Source: JBBIPZ01 sp037442505 [NCBI: Deltaproteobacteria bacterium] (GTDB lineage Bacteria; CALINM01). Taken from it: 64,000 nucleotides of DNA. Below the pieces are notes generated by a model. The model did no database searches. It saw only the letters and a program-made list of their open reading frames with translations, and was not told the origin of the DNA. Numbering within the stretch: the first letter of the stretch is position 1; every line of letters starts with the position of its first letter. The DNA is taken from NCBI GenBank assembly GCA_037442505.1, contig JBBIPZ010000012.1:10118-74117 (forward strand). The letters are read 5' to 3'. Both the position numbers and the translations under genes were made by a program. Below are positions 56,016-64,000 of this stretch, one piece after another.

Positions 56016-57614
56016 ATGGAACAAAGCCTGCCTATCAATCTCGACCTCAATCCAAAATTTGCCTATGCGTTACATGTGATGGAAAATACTAACAAAAATC
56101 TGTTTGTCACAGGTAAGGCCGGGACTGGCAAATCTACGCTACTACAGTACTTCAGGAATAACACAAAAAAAAATATTGTTGTTCTTGCACCGACGGGTGT
56201 TGCTGCCGTTAATGTTCGAGGGCAAACAATACACTCTTTTTTCAATTTTAAACCAGATGTCACACCTACTACAGTTGAGGATATCAAACCAAGAAACAAA
56301 AGTATTTATAAGAAACTTGACACAATAATCATTGATGAAATTTCTATGGTTAGGGCAGACCTTTTGGACTGTATCGATATTTTTTTAAGAAAACATGGCA
56401 AATCGAAGAAAAAACCGTTTGGTGGCATTCAAATGATCTTTATCGGCGATCTTTACCAATTGCCACCTGTTGTCACATATAGGGAAAAACAGTTGTTCAC
56501 CAAACATTATAAAAGCCAATATTTTTTTAACGCCAAAGTCTTCGACCATATTCAGTTAAAACTTTTAGACAAAAAAGATTCTGGTTTTGAAATGGAATTG
56601 ATAGAGCTTGAAAAAATTTATAGACAAAAGGATGAAGAATTTATCAATTTGCTAAATGCTATCAGAAACAACACTGTTAATGAAGAACAATTAGCCAGGT
56701 TAAACTGTCGTTATTATCCAGACTTTAAAGAACCTGAAAACGAGTTTTATATCTATCTAACATCTACAAATGACCTTGCAAATGCTATAAATAACGAAAA
56801 ATTATCTAAGTTAGATGGCAAGTTAATAAAATATAAAGGGGAGATAAACGGAGAGTTTCATAGCAAAGATTTGCCAACAGCTGAGGTGTTGCAACTTAAA
56901 ATTGGTGCTCAGGTTATGTTGTTAAACAACGACACTTATGGCAGATGGATAAATGGCACTCTTGGTGTTGTTAAAGATATTGAAAAAAACTATGACGAGC
57001 CTGATGTTATCATTGTAGAGCTTGCAGACAAAACAGTTGTAGAAGTGTTACCTTATAACTGGGAAATGTTCAGATTTTACTATGACGAAAAGGAAAACGC
57101 TATTTTATCTGAACAGATAGGCTCTTTTCTCCAGTACCCTTTGAGGCTTGCCTGGGCCGTAACTATACATAAGAGTCAGGGGAAAACTTTTGGGAGGGTC
57201 ATTATTGATATTGGTAAGGGAACTTTTTCTCACGGTCAGATGTATGTAGCGTTAAGTAGATGTACAACGTTAGATGGGATAATTCTAAAACAAAAAATCC
57301 AGAAAAAACATATAATGATGGACTTTAAGGTTGTCAATTTTGTTACTAAGTTTCAATATGCACAAGCAGAGAAAAAATGCCCAACCAATGATAAAATTTG
57401 TATTTTGGAAGAGGCTATTAAGTCTAAAAGACACCTGGAAATACTTTACCTTAAGACAAAAGATGAAAAATCCAGACGGGTAGTACAGCCTCTATATGTT
57501 GGACGTCTTAGCTACAATGGCAAAATGTTTTTAGGCCTTAAAGCGTTTTGCACAACAAGAAAAGATGAACGCATATTCAGACTTGATAGAATTTTGGAGA
57601 TAAACGAAGTCTAA
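56016..57614 (+). CDS. Pif1/RecD2-like SF1B helicase with C-terminal WYL-like domain
   Basis: A 532-residue 5'-to-3' DNA helicase. Walker A GKAGTGKSTLLQYF near residue 32, LAPTGVAAVNVRGQTIHSFF, Walker B IIIDEISMV near residue 107, GDLYQLPPV, and the late motifs TIHKSQGKTF near residue 388 and YVALSRCTTLDG are present. After about residue 460 a separate domain (LEEAIKSKRHLEILYL, RRVVQPLYVGRLSYNGK, RIFRLDRILEI) looks like a WYL domain, which binds nucleic-acid or nucleotide ligands in regulators. Pif1-WYL fusions are known in bacteria. It is monocistronic. Confidence 0.92.
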   Translation: MEQSLPINLDLNPKFAYALHVMENTNKNLFVTGKAGTGKSTLLQYFRNNTKKNIVVLAPTGVAAVNVRGQTIHSFFNFKPDVTPTTVEDIKPRNKSIYKKLDTIIIDEISMVRADLLDCIDIFLRKHGKSKKKPFGGIQMIFIGDLYQLPPVVTYREKQLFTKHYKSQYFFNAKVFDHIQLKLLDKKDSGFEMELIELEKIYRQKDEEFINLLNAIRNNTVNEEQLARLNCRYYPDFKEPENEFYIYLTSTNDLANAINNEKLSKLDGKLIKYKGEINGEFHSKDLPTAEVLQLKIGAQVMLLNNDTYGRWINGTLGVVKDIEKNYDEPDVIIVELADKTVVEVLPYNWEMFRFYYDEKENAILSEQIGSFLQYPLRLAWAVTIHKSQGKTFGRVIIDIGKGTFSHGQMYVALSRCTTLDGIILKQKIQKKHIMMDFKVVNFVTKFQYAQAEKKCPTNDKICILEEAIKSKRHLEILYLKTKDEKSRRVVQPLYVGRLSYNGKMFLGLKAFCTTRKDERIFRLDRILEINEV

Positions 57615-57630
57615 AAAAGCTTAAGCCATA

Positions 57631-59160
57631 TCAACTAACAGTTTTGTTGTGCAGGTAGTCTTGAACAATCTCAGTAACACTCCTGAAATCTATTTTACCG
57701 CTTCCCATTTTAGGAAGCTCATTTAAAACAACAAACTGCTTTGGTAAAGCAATATTAGGCAAATCTTCAGCCATCGCTTTTAAGACTTTCTTCTCGTCAA
57801 TTGGTTTTGAAATTGCAGCTATAATCTTTGCGCCTTTTAAAGCGTCAGGAACTTCAACTACGCAGCAAGAGACGTCCTCTGGCAGGTATTTTTCGAGCAC
57901 ATTTTCAACTTTGACTAAAGACACCATCTCTCCAGCAATCTTTATAAATCTTCTCAATCTGCCACAGTGCCACAAGAAGCCATCCTCGTCAATATATCCC
58001 ATATCTCCAGTATCATACCAGCCACCACGAATACGCATTGATGTCTCTTCAAAATCATCAAGGTAACCTTTCATCACGTTATCGCCCTTAACGAGAATTC
58101 TTCCAATCTCGCCTCTTTTACATTCTTCACCGGTTTCGTAATTTTCAATCTTTACCTTAACATCTGGGATAGGTTTGCCAATACTTCCTGGTTTATTTGC
58201 TTCAAAAGTATTTACTGAAACTACCGGTGATGTTTCAGTAGCACCATAGCCTTCAAGCAACGTAATACCATGCTTTTCGATATACCAGGCTCTTAGCTGA
58301 TCGGGGCACTTATCGGCTCCACTTACCACAATTTTTAAGCTTGAAAAATCGCCTGCAGAAGACGCCCTTAAGTAACCAGAGAGAAAACTTGGAGTTCCAA
58401 CCATCATAGTGGGTTTTTCTTCTTTTATAATATTTACAATGTTTTTATATTCAAGTGGATTTGCATAAGTAACCATAGTCATACCTACAAAGATGGGGGT
58501 CCAGAAATTAACAGTAAGTCCAAACACATGAAAGAAAGGAAGGTTAGAAAGCATAATATATTTATCGTTTAAGTCAAATATCTTACGGAAACTTTCTATA
58601 TTTGAAGAGATGTTTTTGTGTGTAAGCTGAACCGCTTTTGGTGTTTTTTCACTGCCACTGGTAAAAAGGATAACGGCGTTATCATCTTCGTTCCCTTTAT
58701 GAACACTGCCCATCAACATAAAGGTTGGCAACTTAGATTTAATAGCAGCCTTTAATTTTTCAACCGGTGAAAGAGTTCCCATTATATCTTCTAAGAAAAC
58801 CATTCCTTCTACAAAAGGGCAACCAATTTTTTCTAATAGACCTTTTGAAGTAATAATTGTCTTAAAGTTACATTTTTTCTGAGCAAATTTTGAGTTTTCA
58901 GCCGCACCAGTCGAATAGTTAATCATAACAGGTGTCCTTCCGCTCATAAGAAGCCCAAGCGTAGCAAGACCGCAGCCTGCTGAAGTAGGCAAAAGTATGC
59001 CAATAAACCCTTTTTCAAATTTCTGAAACCTATTTGCAAGAATAAGTGACGCGATAAGTGCTTTAGAGTATGTGATACGCTTACCAGTGGTTCTATCAAT
59101 AAAAGCAAATTTATTGCCATATTTTTTTGCATTTTCAATAAATTTCTGATGTAAAAGCAT
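57631..59160 (-). CDS. AMP-dependent synthetase/acyl-ACP synthetase-like enzyme
   Basis: A 509-residue adenylate-forming ligase. The ATP loop ILFTSGSEKTPKAV near residue 167, YGATETSPVVSVN near residue 307, YDTGDMGY and the C-terminal catalytic lysine in GSGKIDFR are visible. The overall pattern is closest to the acyl-ACP/acyl-CoA synthetase part of Aas, but there is no acyltransferase domain. It would activate a fatty or other carboxylic acid with ATP. It starts after a GGGGG run and has its own promoter, downstream of a thioesterase and ilvE. Confidence 0.9.
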   Translation of the reverse strand: MLLHQKFIENAKKYGNKFAFIDRTTGKRITYSKALIASLILANRFQKFEKGFIGILLPTSAGCGLATLGLLMSGRTPVMINYSTGAAENSKFAQKKCNFKTIITSKGLLEKIGCPFVEGMVFLEDIMGTLSPVEKLKAAIKSKLPTFMLMGSVHKGNEDDNAVILFTSGSEKTPKAVQLTHKNISSNIESFRKIFDLNDKYIMLSNLPFFHVFGLTVNFWTPIFVGMTMVTYANPLEYKNIVNIIKEEKPTMMVGTPSFLSGYLRASSAGDFSSLKIVVSGADKCPDQLRAWYIEKHGITLLEGYGATETSPVVSVNTFEANKPGSIGKPIPDVKVKIENYETGEECKRGEIGRILVKGDNVMKGYLDDFEETSMRIRGGWYDTGDMGYIDEDGFLWHCGRLRRFIKIAGEMVSLVKVENVLEKYLPEDVSCCVVEVPDALKGAKIIAAISKPIDEKKVLKAMAEDLPNIALPKQFVVLNELPKMGSGKIDFRSVTEIVQDYLHNKTVS

Positions 59161-59194
59161 ACTATGCCCCCATAAAAAATATCAAAACGCTGTT

Positions 59195-59224
59195 ATAATA
59201 TATGGAACAACGTGATTTTGTCAA
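59195..59224 (-). promoter_or_regulatory. Sigma70 promoter of acyl-activating enzyme
   Basis: On the minus strand: TTGACA at 59224-59219, 18 bases, TATTAT at 59200-59195. The ATG is about 34 bases downstream of the -10 and is preceded by a G-rich ribosome site. Confidence 0.6.
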
Positions 59225-59245
59225 TTATTAAATTTTTTGTAGTAA

Positions 59246-59671
59246 TTAGTTAGCTATCAGATCTTTGTTAACGGGTGTTAAAGTGACAATCGCCTTAGCA
59301 ATCAAAATGTCAGCACCAGTTGTATCTGAATAAACATTAGACTCCACAACTATGATAGTTTTACCACCTCTAATCACCTTTGATTCACAGTATAGCGTGT
59401 TGCCAACGCCTGGTTTAAGAAAATTAATTTTAAACTCGATTGTAAGTAACTCTTTGTTGTTATCAACAAGCGTAGTTCCGGCTGCTCCTGCAGTATGATC
59501 AGCTATGGCTGCAATCACCGCTGCATGAATAAAATTGTGCTGTTGCATATGCATTGGTTTTACAGCCAGAGATGTTTTGACATAACCTTTTTTAACTTCT
59601 AAGGGTTTTATCCCCAACTCTTTTATAAAAGTGGCATCTTCAAATAGAGCAATAACTTTTTCTTTATTCAT
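59246..59671 (-). CDS. PaaI-type hotdog thioesterase
   Basis: A 141-residue acyl-CoA thioesterase of the hotdog fold. The motif HNFIHAAVIAAIADHTAGAAG near residues 46-66 (read in parts) includes the catalytic aspartate; IEFKINFLKPG near residue 78 is typical. It lies two bases after ilvE and before the acyl-activating enzyme. The three genes could share a role in branched-chain or aromatic acyl metabolism (inference). Confidence 0.92.
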   Translation of the reverse strand: MNKEKVIALFEDATFIKELGIKPLEVKKGYVKTSLAVKPMHMQQHNFIHAAVIAAIADHTAGAAGTTLVDNNKELLTIEFKINFLKPGVGNTLYCESKVIRGGKTIIVVESNVYSDTTGADILIAKAIVTLTPVNKDLIAN

Positions 59672-59673
59672 AG

Positions 59674-60744
59674 TTATTTAACTTCTTCTATCCAGCCAAA
59701 TGGATCTGGTATCGCACCAGTTTGAATACCTGTTAAATTGTCATATAACTTTTTAGAGATTTCACCAGTTACTCCACCGTTAATTTTGATTATGTTACCG
59801 TTCCAGTTAAACTCACCTATTGGGGATATAACAGCGGCAGTTCCTGTGCCAAAAGCCTCTTCTAATTCGCCACGACTATGTGCCTCGTATAATTCATCAA
59901 TAGATATGCGTCTTTCAGATGTAGGAATACCCCAACTATTAAGCATTTGAATACAAGATTCCCTTGTAATTCCACCTAAGATACTACCCTCTAAAGGTGG
60001 AGTAATAACCTCTCCTTTTATTTTAAAGAAGACATTCATTGTTCCAACTTCTTCTATATATTTACGTTCTACCCCATCAAGCCATAAAACCTGCGTGTAA
60101 CCTTTTTCTTTGGCTTCTACCTGAGATTTTAAACTTGCTGCATAGTTACCAGGCGTTTTTACATAGCCAATTCCACCTTTCACCGCTCTTACATATTTTG
60201 TTTCAACGTAAATTTTAACTGGATTTATTCCTTCAGGATAGTAAGCCCCAACAGGAGATAGAATTATAAAAAATTTATAAGTGTCAGATGGTTTTACTCC
60301 AAGGTATGGGTCTGTAGATATAATGAAAGGTCGAATGTACAAAGAAGTGCCTTCCTTAGATGGGATCCAATTCTTTTCAATATTTACTAGAGTTTTAATA
60401 GCTTTTACCGCAAAATCAACGTCAATCTCTGGTATGCACAGACGGTCATTTGAGACATTAAGTCTTTCCATGTTTCTTCGAGGTCTAAATAAAAGTATTC
60501 TTCCGTCTTTAGTTTTGTAAGCCTTTAATCCTTCAAAGACTGCCTGACCATAATGAAATACCATTATTGACGGCTCGAACAACATTGCCCCATAAGGTAC
60601 AATTCTTGGGTCATACCATCCTTTGCCTGTTTGGTAATCCATTACAAACATGTGATCTGTGAAGATATGACCAAAGCTAAGGTTTGATTCATCTGGTTTT
60701 TGTTTTGGAGAAGATGTTTTTTCAAACCTGATTTCAGAAGCCAT
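59674..60744 (-). CDS. ilvE: Branched-chain amino acid aminotransferase
   Basis: A 356-residue PLP enzyme of fold type IV that interconverts branched-chain amino acids and 2-oxo acids. FHYGQAVFEGLKAY near residue 65, LFRPRRNMERL, and the PLP lysine in GIGYVKTPGNYAASLK near residue 194 are present, as is EEAFGTGTAAVISPIG. The length fits the larger BCAT group common in bacteria and eukaryotes. A consensus AGGAGG precedes the ATG. Confidence 0.95.
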   Translation of the reverse strand: MASEIRFEKTSSPKQKPDESNLSFGHIFTDHMFVMDYQTGKGWYDPRIVPYGAMLFEPSIMVFHYGQAVFEGLKAYKTKDGRILLFRPRRNMERLNVSNDRLCIPEIDVDFAVKAIKTLVNIEKNWIPSKEGTSLYIRPFIISTDPYLGVKPSDTYKFFIILSPVGAYYPEGINPVKIYVETKYVRAVKGGIGYVKTPGNYAASLKSQVEAKEKGYTQVLWLDGVERKYIEEVGTMNVFFKIKGEVITPPLEGSILGGITRESCIQMLNSWGIPTSERRISIDELYEAHSRGELEEAFGTGTAAVISPIGEFNWNGNIIKINGGVTGEISKKLYDNLTGIQTGAIPDPFGWIEEVK

Positions 60745-61059
60745 GCTTTTAGTCCTCCTAAACTTTTTTTTGACATATTAGCATAAACTAAACGAATGAG
60801 CAAACAGATTTACTTCTTAATAATATCGACTATTCGCCCACACGCCTCTTTTCTGCTTATCTTAACATCAAAATTATCATTATAAACTTCTACTTTTTCT
60901 AAAAACTGTTCAGTATGTCCATACCTATCTGGGGTGCGTTCTATAAATATCATTGACTAACCATTCATAACTTTATATGATAACATAAGATCTGAGGTTT
61001 ATCCCGTTAGGAAGTTACCTTGAATATTAGTTTAAATTATCAATGATTGGAGGCTATTC
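60745..61059. other. Intergenic region between ilvE and polysaccharide locus
   Basis: About 315 bases. It contains the ilvE leader with AGGAGG, a 47-codon minus-strand frame (60810-60953), and the wbpA-like leader with a TTGGAGG ribosome site. No convincing promoter for the plus-strand locus was found: the best candidate is TTACCT-17-TATCAA near 61014-61042, which is weak. Confidence 0.5.
60810..60953 (-). CDS. Hypothetical 47-residue frame, possibly a gene remnant
   Basis: ATG at 60953, stop at 60812-60810. The product starts MIFIERTPDRYGHTEQFLEK and ends with GRIVDIIKK. The composition looks like a real soluble protein, with no low-complexity runs, but there is no ribosome site and I recognise no family. 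It may be the C-terminal end of a lost gene at the edge of the polysaccharide locus. Confidence 0.3.
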   Translation of the reverse strand: MIFIERTPDRYGHTEQFLEKVEVYNDNFDVKISRKEACGRIVDIIKK

Positions 61060-62364
61060 ATGGATTTAAAGCAGAAGATAGTCAAAAAGCAAGCAGTAGT
61101 AGGTATAATAGGTCTTGGGTATGTCGGCTTGCCTCTTGTGATAGAGTTTGCGAGCAAGGGATTTAAGGTAATTGGATTTGACATAGATGATAAAAAGGTC
61201 AAGAAGCTAAGGGAAGGTGAAAGTTATATAAATCATATTGAATCGGAAAAGATAAAAAAGATTTCGAAAAAATTTGAGCCTACTACAGATTTTAGCAGGT
61301 TAAAAGAAGTGGATTGCATAATCATTTGTGTTCCCACGCCGCTTAACAAATACAGAGAGCCGGACATGACGTATGTTTTCAATACGGCTAAAGCGATATC
61401 AAAGAATATGAAAAAAGGTCAACTCATAGTATTAGAGTCAACCACCTATCCCGGTACTACAGACGAGGATGTGAGGAAAATACTCGAGGAGAGCGGATTT
61501 ATAGCTTGCAATGATTTTTTCTTAGCCTTTTCTCCAGAGAGAGAAGACCCCAACAATCCTCATTACAAGACATCGCAAATACCCAAAGTAGTAGGAGGGA
61601 TTGACCAAGAGAGTTTAGAAGTGGCTAAGGCATTATATGATCAGATATTAGAAAAGACAGTTCCAGTTTCATCCACAAAAGTAGCGGAGGCAACGAAGCT
61701 ATTAGAGAATATATACAGGGCTGTGAACATAGCTTTAGTAAATGAGCTAAAAGTTTTATTTGACCGTATGGGTATAGATATCTGGGAAGTTATAGATGCA
61801 GCGAAGACAAAGCCCTTTGGATTTCAGGCATTCTATCCAGGACCCGGGATTGGTGGACATTGCATACCTGTAGATCCATTTTACTTAACATGGAAGGCTC
61901 GTGAGTATGATTTTTCTACAAGATTTATAGAGCTTGCAGGAGAGATAAACATATCCATGCCCTACTATGTTGTTCAGAAAGCTGTGGATGCCCTCAATGC
62001 AAGGGGTAAGAGCATAAAAGATGCGAAGGTATTAATCCTTGGCATGGCATACAAAAAGGATGTGGACGACATGAGAGAGTCCCCATCACTTGTATTATAC
62101 GATCTATTTGAGAAGAAGGGCGCAAAAGTAGATTACAACGATCCCTACATACCAGAAATACCACCATTAAGAAAATATGACTTACACAAAAAATCAGTGG
62201 CGCTTACCGAGAAGAATTTAAAGAAATATGACTGTGTAGTAATAGCCACAGATCATTCTGAATACAATTCCGACTTCATTGCAAAAAATGCCAAGCTTAT
62301 AATAGATACGAGAAATCTCATAAAAGATAGGCAAAAATACAAAGATAAAGTGGTATGGGCTTAA
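61060..62364 (+). CDS. wbpA: UDP-N-acetylglucosamine 6-dehydrogenase (WbpA-like nucleotide-sugar dehydrogenase)
   Basis: A 434-residue NAD-dependent dehydrogenase that oxidises C6 of a UDP-sugar to the uronic acid. The Rossmann motif GIIGLGYVGLPLV is near residue 15. CVPTPLNKYREPDMTYV, ESTTYPGTTDE, LAFSPEREDPNN and the catalytic cysteine in GPGIGGHCIPVDPFYL near residue 267 follow. The pattern fits the WbpA/TviB group, acting on UDP-GlcNAc, better than WecC. A TTGGAGG site precedes the ATG. It is followed by a UDP-GlcNAc 2-epimerase and a WbpB-like gene. Confidence 0.92.
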   Translation: MDLKQKIVKKQAVVGIIGLGYVGLPLVIEFASKGFKVIGFDIDDKKVKKLREGESYINHIESEKIKKISKKFEPTTDFSRLKEVDCIIICVPTPLNKYREPDMTYVFNTAKAISKNMKKGQLIVLESTTYPGTTDEDVRKILEESGFIACNDFFLAFSPEREDPNNPHYKTSQIPKVVGGIDQESLEVAKALYDQILEKTVPVSSTKVAEATKLLENIYRAVNIALVNELKVLFDRMGIDIWEVIDAAKTKPFGFQAFYPGPGIGGHCIPVDPFYLTWKAREYDFSTRFIELAGEINISMPYYVVQKAVDALNARGKSIKDAKVLILGMAYKKDVDDMRESPSLVLYDLFEKKGAKVDYNDPYIPEIPPLRKYDLHKKSVALTEKNLKKYDCVVIATDHSEYNSDFIAKNAKLIIDTRNLIKDRQKYKDKVVWA

Positions 62365-62369
62365 AATCC

Positions 62370-63497
62370 ATGAAACTAATTCAAATAGTAGGTGCGAGGC
62401 CACAGTTTATAAAATACTTCCCATTACAAAAAGTTCTGGAAAAAGAGGATAGCATAAAAGACATTTTAGTTCACACGGGACAGCATTATGACTATCAAAT
62501 GTCCGAAGTTTTTTTCAAACAGCTTGGCATAAAGAAGCCAGACTATCATTTAGAAGTTGGTTCAGCAACACAAGGCGTTCAAACGGCGAAGATAATAGAA
62601 AAAGTTGAAAAGGTTATCATAGAAGAAAAGCCAGACTTTGTAATAGTCTATGGAGATACCAACTCCACCTTAGGTGGAGCATTAGCAGCGGCAAAGCTCC
62701 ACATTCCCATCATACACATAGAGTCGGGACTTAGAAGCTACAACAAAAAGATGCCAGAAGAAATAAATCGGGTACTAACAGACCATATATCGTCCATACT
62801 CTTATGTCCCACAAAAAATGCTTGCGATAATCTAAAAAAAGAGGGGTTTAAAAATATAGCCCAAAAAGGTAAACTCATATCCTTAGATTACAAAATAAAC
62901 AATACAGAAATAACAAGTGACAATCCTTTAGTTATGAACACAGGGGATATAATGTATGATGCGGTGATACTATCGCTTAAAGCAGCAAAGAACCATTCTA
63001 CCATACTAAAAAAGCTTAACATAGAGCCAAAGACATACAGCTTTATGACCCTTCATAGAGCAGAAAATACAGATGACCTGGAAAGATTGAAAGAGATGAT
63101 AAACTTTGTAGTTACCCATTCAAAGACAAAAGAGATATACTTTCCAGTTCATCCCAGGACAGCAAAGATAATAAAATCGCAAAAAATAGAACTTCCTGAA
63201 AAAATAAAGCCATTAGAGCCATTGGACTACTTTGATACATTGACGATGTTAAACAACGCTTTAGAGCTCTTTACAGACTCAGGTGGCATGCAAAAGGAGG
63301 CATACTGGCTAAAAGTTCCGACGATAACACTAAGAGACGAGACAGAGTGGATAGAGACGGTCAAATCAGGCTGGAACGTTCTTTACAAAGACTATAATGG
63401 TAGCCACAAACTAAAAAAACAGCTTCCCTGCTTTGGCGATGGCAAGACTGCGGAAAGGATAAAAAAAGTGTTAAAGAACGTGGAAGGGGATAAGTAA
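62370..63497 (+). CDS. wecB: UDP-N-acetylglucosamine 2-epimerase (non-hydrolysing), WecB/WbpI family
   Basis: A 375-residue epimerase. It starts MKLIQIVGARPQFIKYFPL; the ATG at 62370, five bases after the dehydrogenase stop, gives the family N-terminus. An upstream ATG at 62355 lies inside the preceding gene. HTGQHYDYQMSEVFF, YGDTNSTLGGALAA, HIESGLRSYNKKMPEEINR (residues about 112-130), FMTLHRAENTDD and DSGGMQKEAYWLKVP are present. It could make UDP-ManNAc or, with the neighbouring enzymes, act late in a WbpABEDI-type pathway. Confidence 0.94.
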   Translation: MKLIQIVGARPQFIKYFPLQKVLEKEDSIKDILVHTGQHYDYQMSEVFFKQLGIKKPDYHLEVGSATQGVQTAKIIEKVEKVIIEEKPDFVIVYGDTNSTLGGALAAAKLHIPIIHIESGLRSYNKKMPEEINRVLTDHISSILLCPTKNACDNLKKEGFKNIAQKGKLISLDYKINNTEITSDNPLVMNTGDIMYDAVILSLKAAKNHSTILKKLNIEPKTYSFMTLHRAENTDDLERLKEMINFVVTHSKTKEIYFPVHPRTAKIIKSQKIELPEKIKPLEPLDYFDTLTMLNNALELFTDSGGMQKEAYWLKVPTITLRDETEWIETVKSGWNVLYKDYNGSHKLKKQLPCFGDGKTAERIKKVLKNVEGDK

Positions 63498-63536
63498 TGT
63501 TATTGTTTGTGTTATTGAGTTTAGGAAGGGGATTGG

Positions 63537-63675
63537 ATGAAGACAGAAAGGTTTGAAGATATTGAAGCCTGGAAAGAAGCAAGGATATTAGTTAAAGAGC
63601 TCTATGAACATTTTAGATATTAAAGATTTTAGTTTAAGAGATCAAATACAAAGATCAGCTGTATCATTAACATAG
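63537..63675 (+). pseudogene. Broken four-helix-bundle (S23/IVP-like) protein gene
   Basis: The frame from 63537 reads MKTERFEDIEAWKEARILV and stops at 63621-63623. The family sequence resumes in a +1 frame as FSLRDQIQRSAVSL and ends at a TAG at 63673. Intact four-helix-bundle proteins run to about 115-120 residues, so this copy is both frameshifted and truncated. These small genes are often found in polysaccharide loci and as rRNA intervening-sequence ORFs. Confidence 0.8.
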
Positions 63676-63700
63676 AACTTAGAACACAAAAGGAGCAAAC

Positions 63701-64000
63701 ATGACCCAACAAACAACGCGCATAGGCCACATTGGACTTGGATACTGGGGCAAAAACATCTTAAGAAACCTATACGAATTGGGCGTGCTTGAGTTAGCCT
63801 GCGATATAAGTGAAGAGCTAATAAAAGAGAGACAAAAAGAATTTCCAGAAGTCAAATTTACAAACAATATAGATGAACTGATAGAAAACAAAAAAATAAA
63901 AGCTGTAGCAATATCAACACCAGCAAAAACCCATTATGAAATAGCAAAAAAAGCTTTGTTAGCAGACAAAGATGTATTCATAGAAAAACCTCTGGCAATG
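63701..64000 (+). CDS. Gfo/Idh/MocA oxidoreductase, WbpB-like (5' part only)
   Basis: The first 100 residues of an NAD-dependent sugar oxidoreductase; the gene runs past the window end. The Rossmann motif is GHIGLGYWGKNILRNL near residue 8, followed by VAISTPAKTHYEIAKKAL and the catalytic-lysine motif EKPLAM at the very end. An AGGAG site precedes the ATG. With the WbpA- and WbpI-like genes upstream it fits C3 oxidation of UDP-GlcNAcA in synthesis of a diacetamido uronic acid; the aminotransferase and acetyltransferase would lie outside. Confidence 0.88.
   Translation, partial: MTQQTTRIGHIGLGYWGKNILRNLYELGVLELACDISEELIKERQKEFPEVKFTNNIDELIENKKIKAVAISTPAKTHYEIAKKALLADKDVFIEKPLAM

Noticed and set aside
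63537-63675. Intact small four-helix-bundle gene
   Set aside because: The frame stops after 28 residues and the rest of the homology is in another frame with an internal TAG.

Overview
The window is AT-rich DNA packed with genes. It suggests an anaerobic or microaerophilic, probably thermophilic, Gram-negative bacterium. Outer-membrane-type proteins, a c-heme-type periplasmic sensor, a tungsten-type aldehyde:ferredoxin oxidoreductase (AOR), [NiFe]-hydrogenase maturation genes and a membrane complex related to energy-converting hydrogenases all fit that picture. A Deferribacterota-like or other deep-branching lineage is possible, but nothing here fixes the taxon. I saw no rRNA, tRNA, CRISPR array or intact insertion sequence.

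Region 1 (1-3137, minus): a tightly coupled operon of a BadF/HgdC-type ATP-dependent activase, a two-cluster ferredoxin, a small Cys protein, a GNAT acetyltransferase and an AOR whose 3' end leaves the window. Region 2 (3488-24238, plus): one very long run of overlapping genes from a consensus sigma70 promoter. It holds rplU-rpmA-obg-proB-proA-nadD-rsfS, then a chemotaxis module (cheR, mcp, cheW, cheY, cheA, cheC, cheD), larB-rhomboid-larC (nickel-pincer cofactor), an NfeD-like protein, a large sensor kinase with a degenerate receiver, RNase R, and a decayed ubiB/ABC1 kinase gene. Region 3 (24298-27323, plus): an arsenosugar-type cluster with a secreted small protein, a TIGR04283-like glycosyltransferase and a single polypeptide joining an ArsM-like methyltransferase to an ArsS-like radical SAM enzyme.

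Region 4 (27441-34572, minus): six genes of a group-4-hydrogenase/complex-I-like membrane complex. Its large subunit has lost all four NiFe-binding cysteines, so it is an Ehr-type complex and not a hydrogenase. Upstream lies a membrane HD-GYP sensor with a periplasmic CxxCH motif. Region 5 (37059-50004, mostly plus): a large GH13 protein, a histone-H1-like lysine/alanine-rich protein, an M20 amidohydrolase, a MidA-type methyltransferase, a protease/beta-propeller/outer-membrane-barrel protein, an M50 protease, trpS, scpA, scpB and rluB. Region 6 (49999-60744): a hybrid histidine kinase, hypE-hypD-hypC, yajQ, a DUF4350-like exported protein, a Pif1-like helicase with a WYL-like tail, and an acyl-activating enzyme, hotdog thioesterase and ilvE. 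Region 7 (61060-64000, plus): the start of a surface-polysaccharide locus (WbpA-, WecB/WbpI- and WbpB-like enzymes) interrupted by a broken four-helix-bundle gene.

A pattern that crosses regions is that many transcription-unit heads have a good -10 box only about 6-10 bases before the start codon and no Shine-Dalgarno sequence. These look like leaderless transcripts (hypC, yajQ, the helicase, both large sensors, the M50 protease, the M20 amidohydrolase, the GH13 gene and probably the small secreted protein). The most interesting systems are the fused ArsM-ArsS cluster, the cofactor-less hydrogenase-like complex, and the activase/AOR operon.
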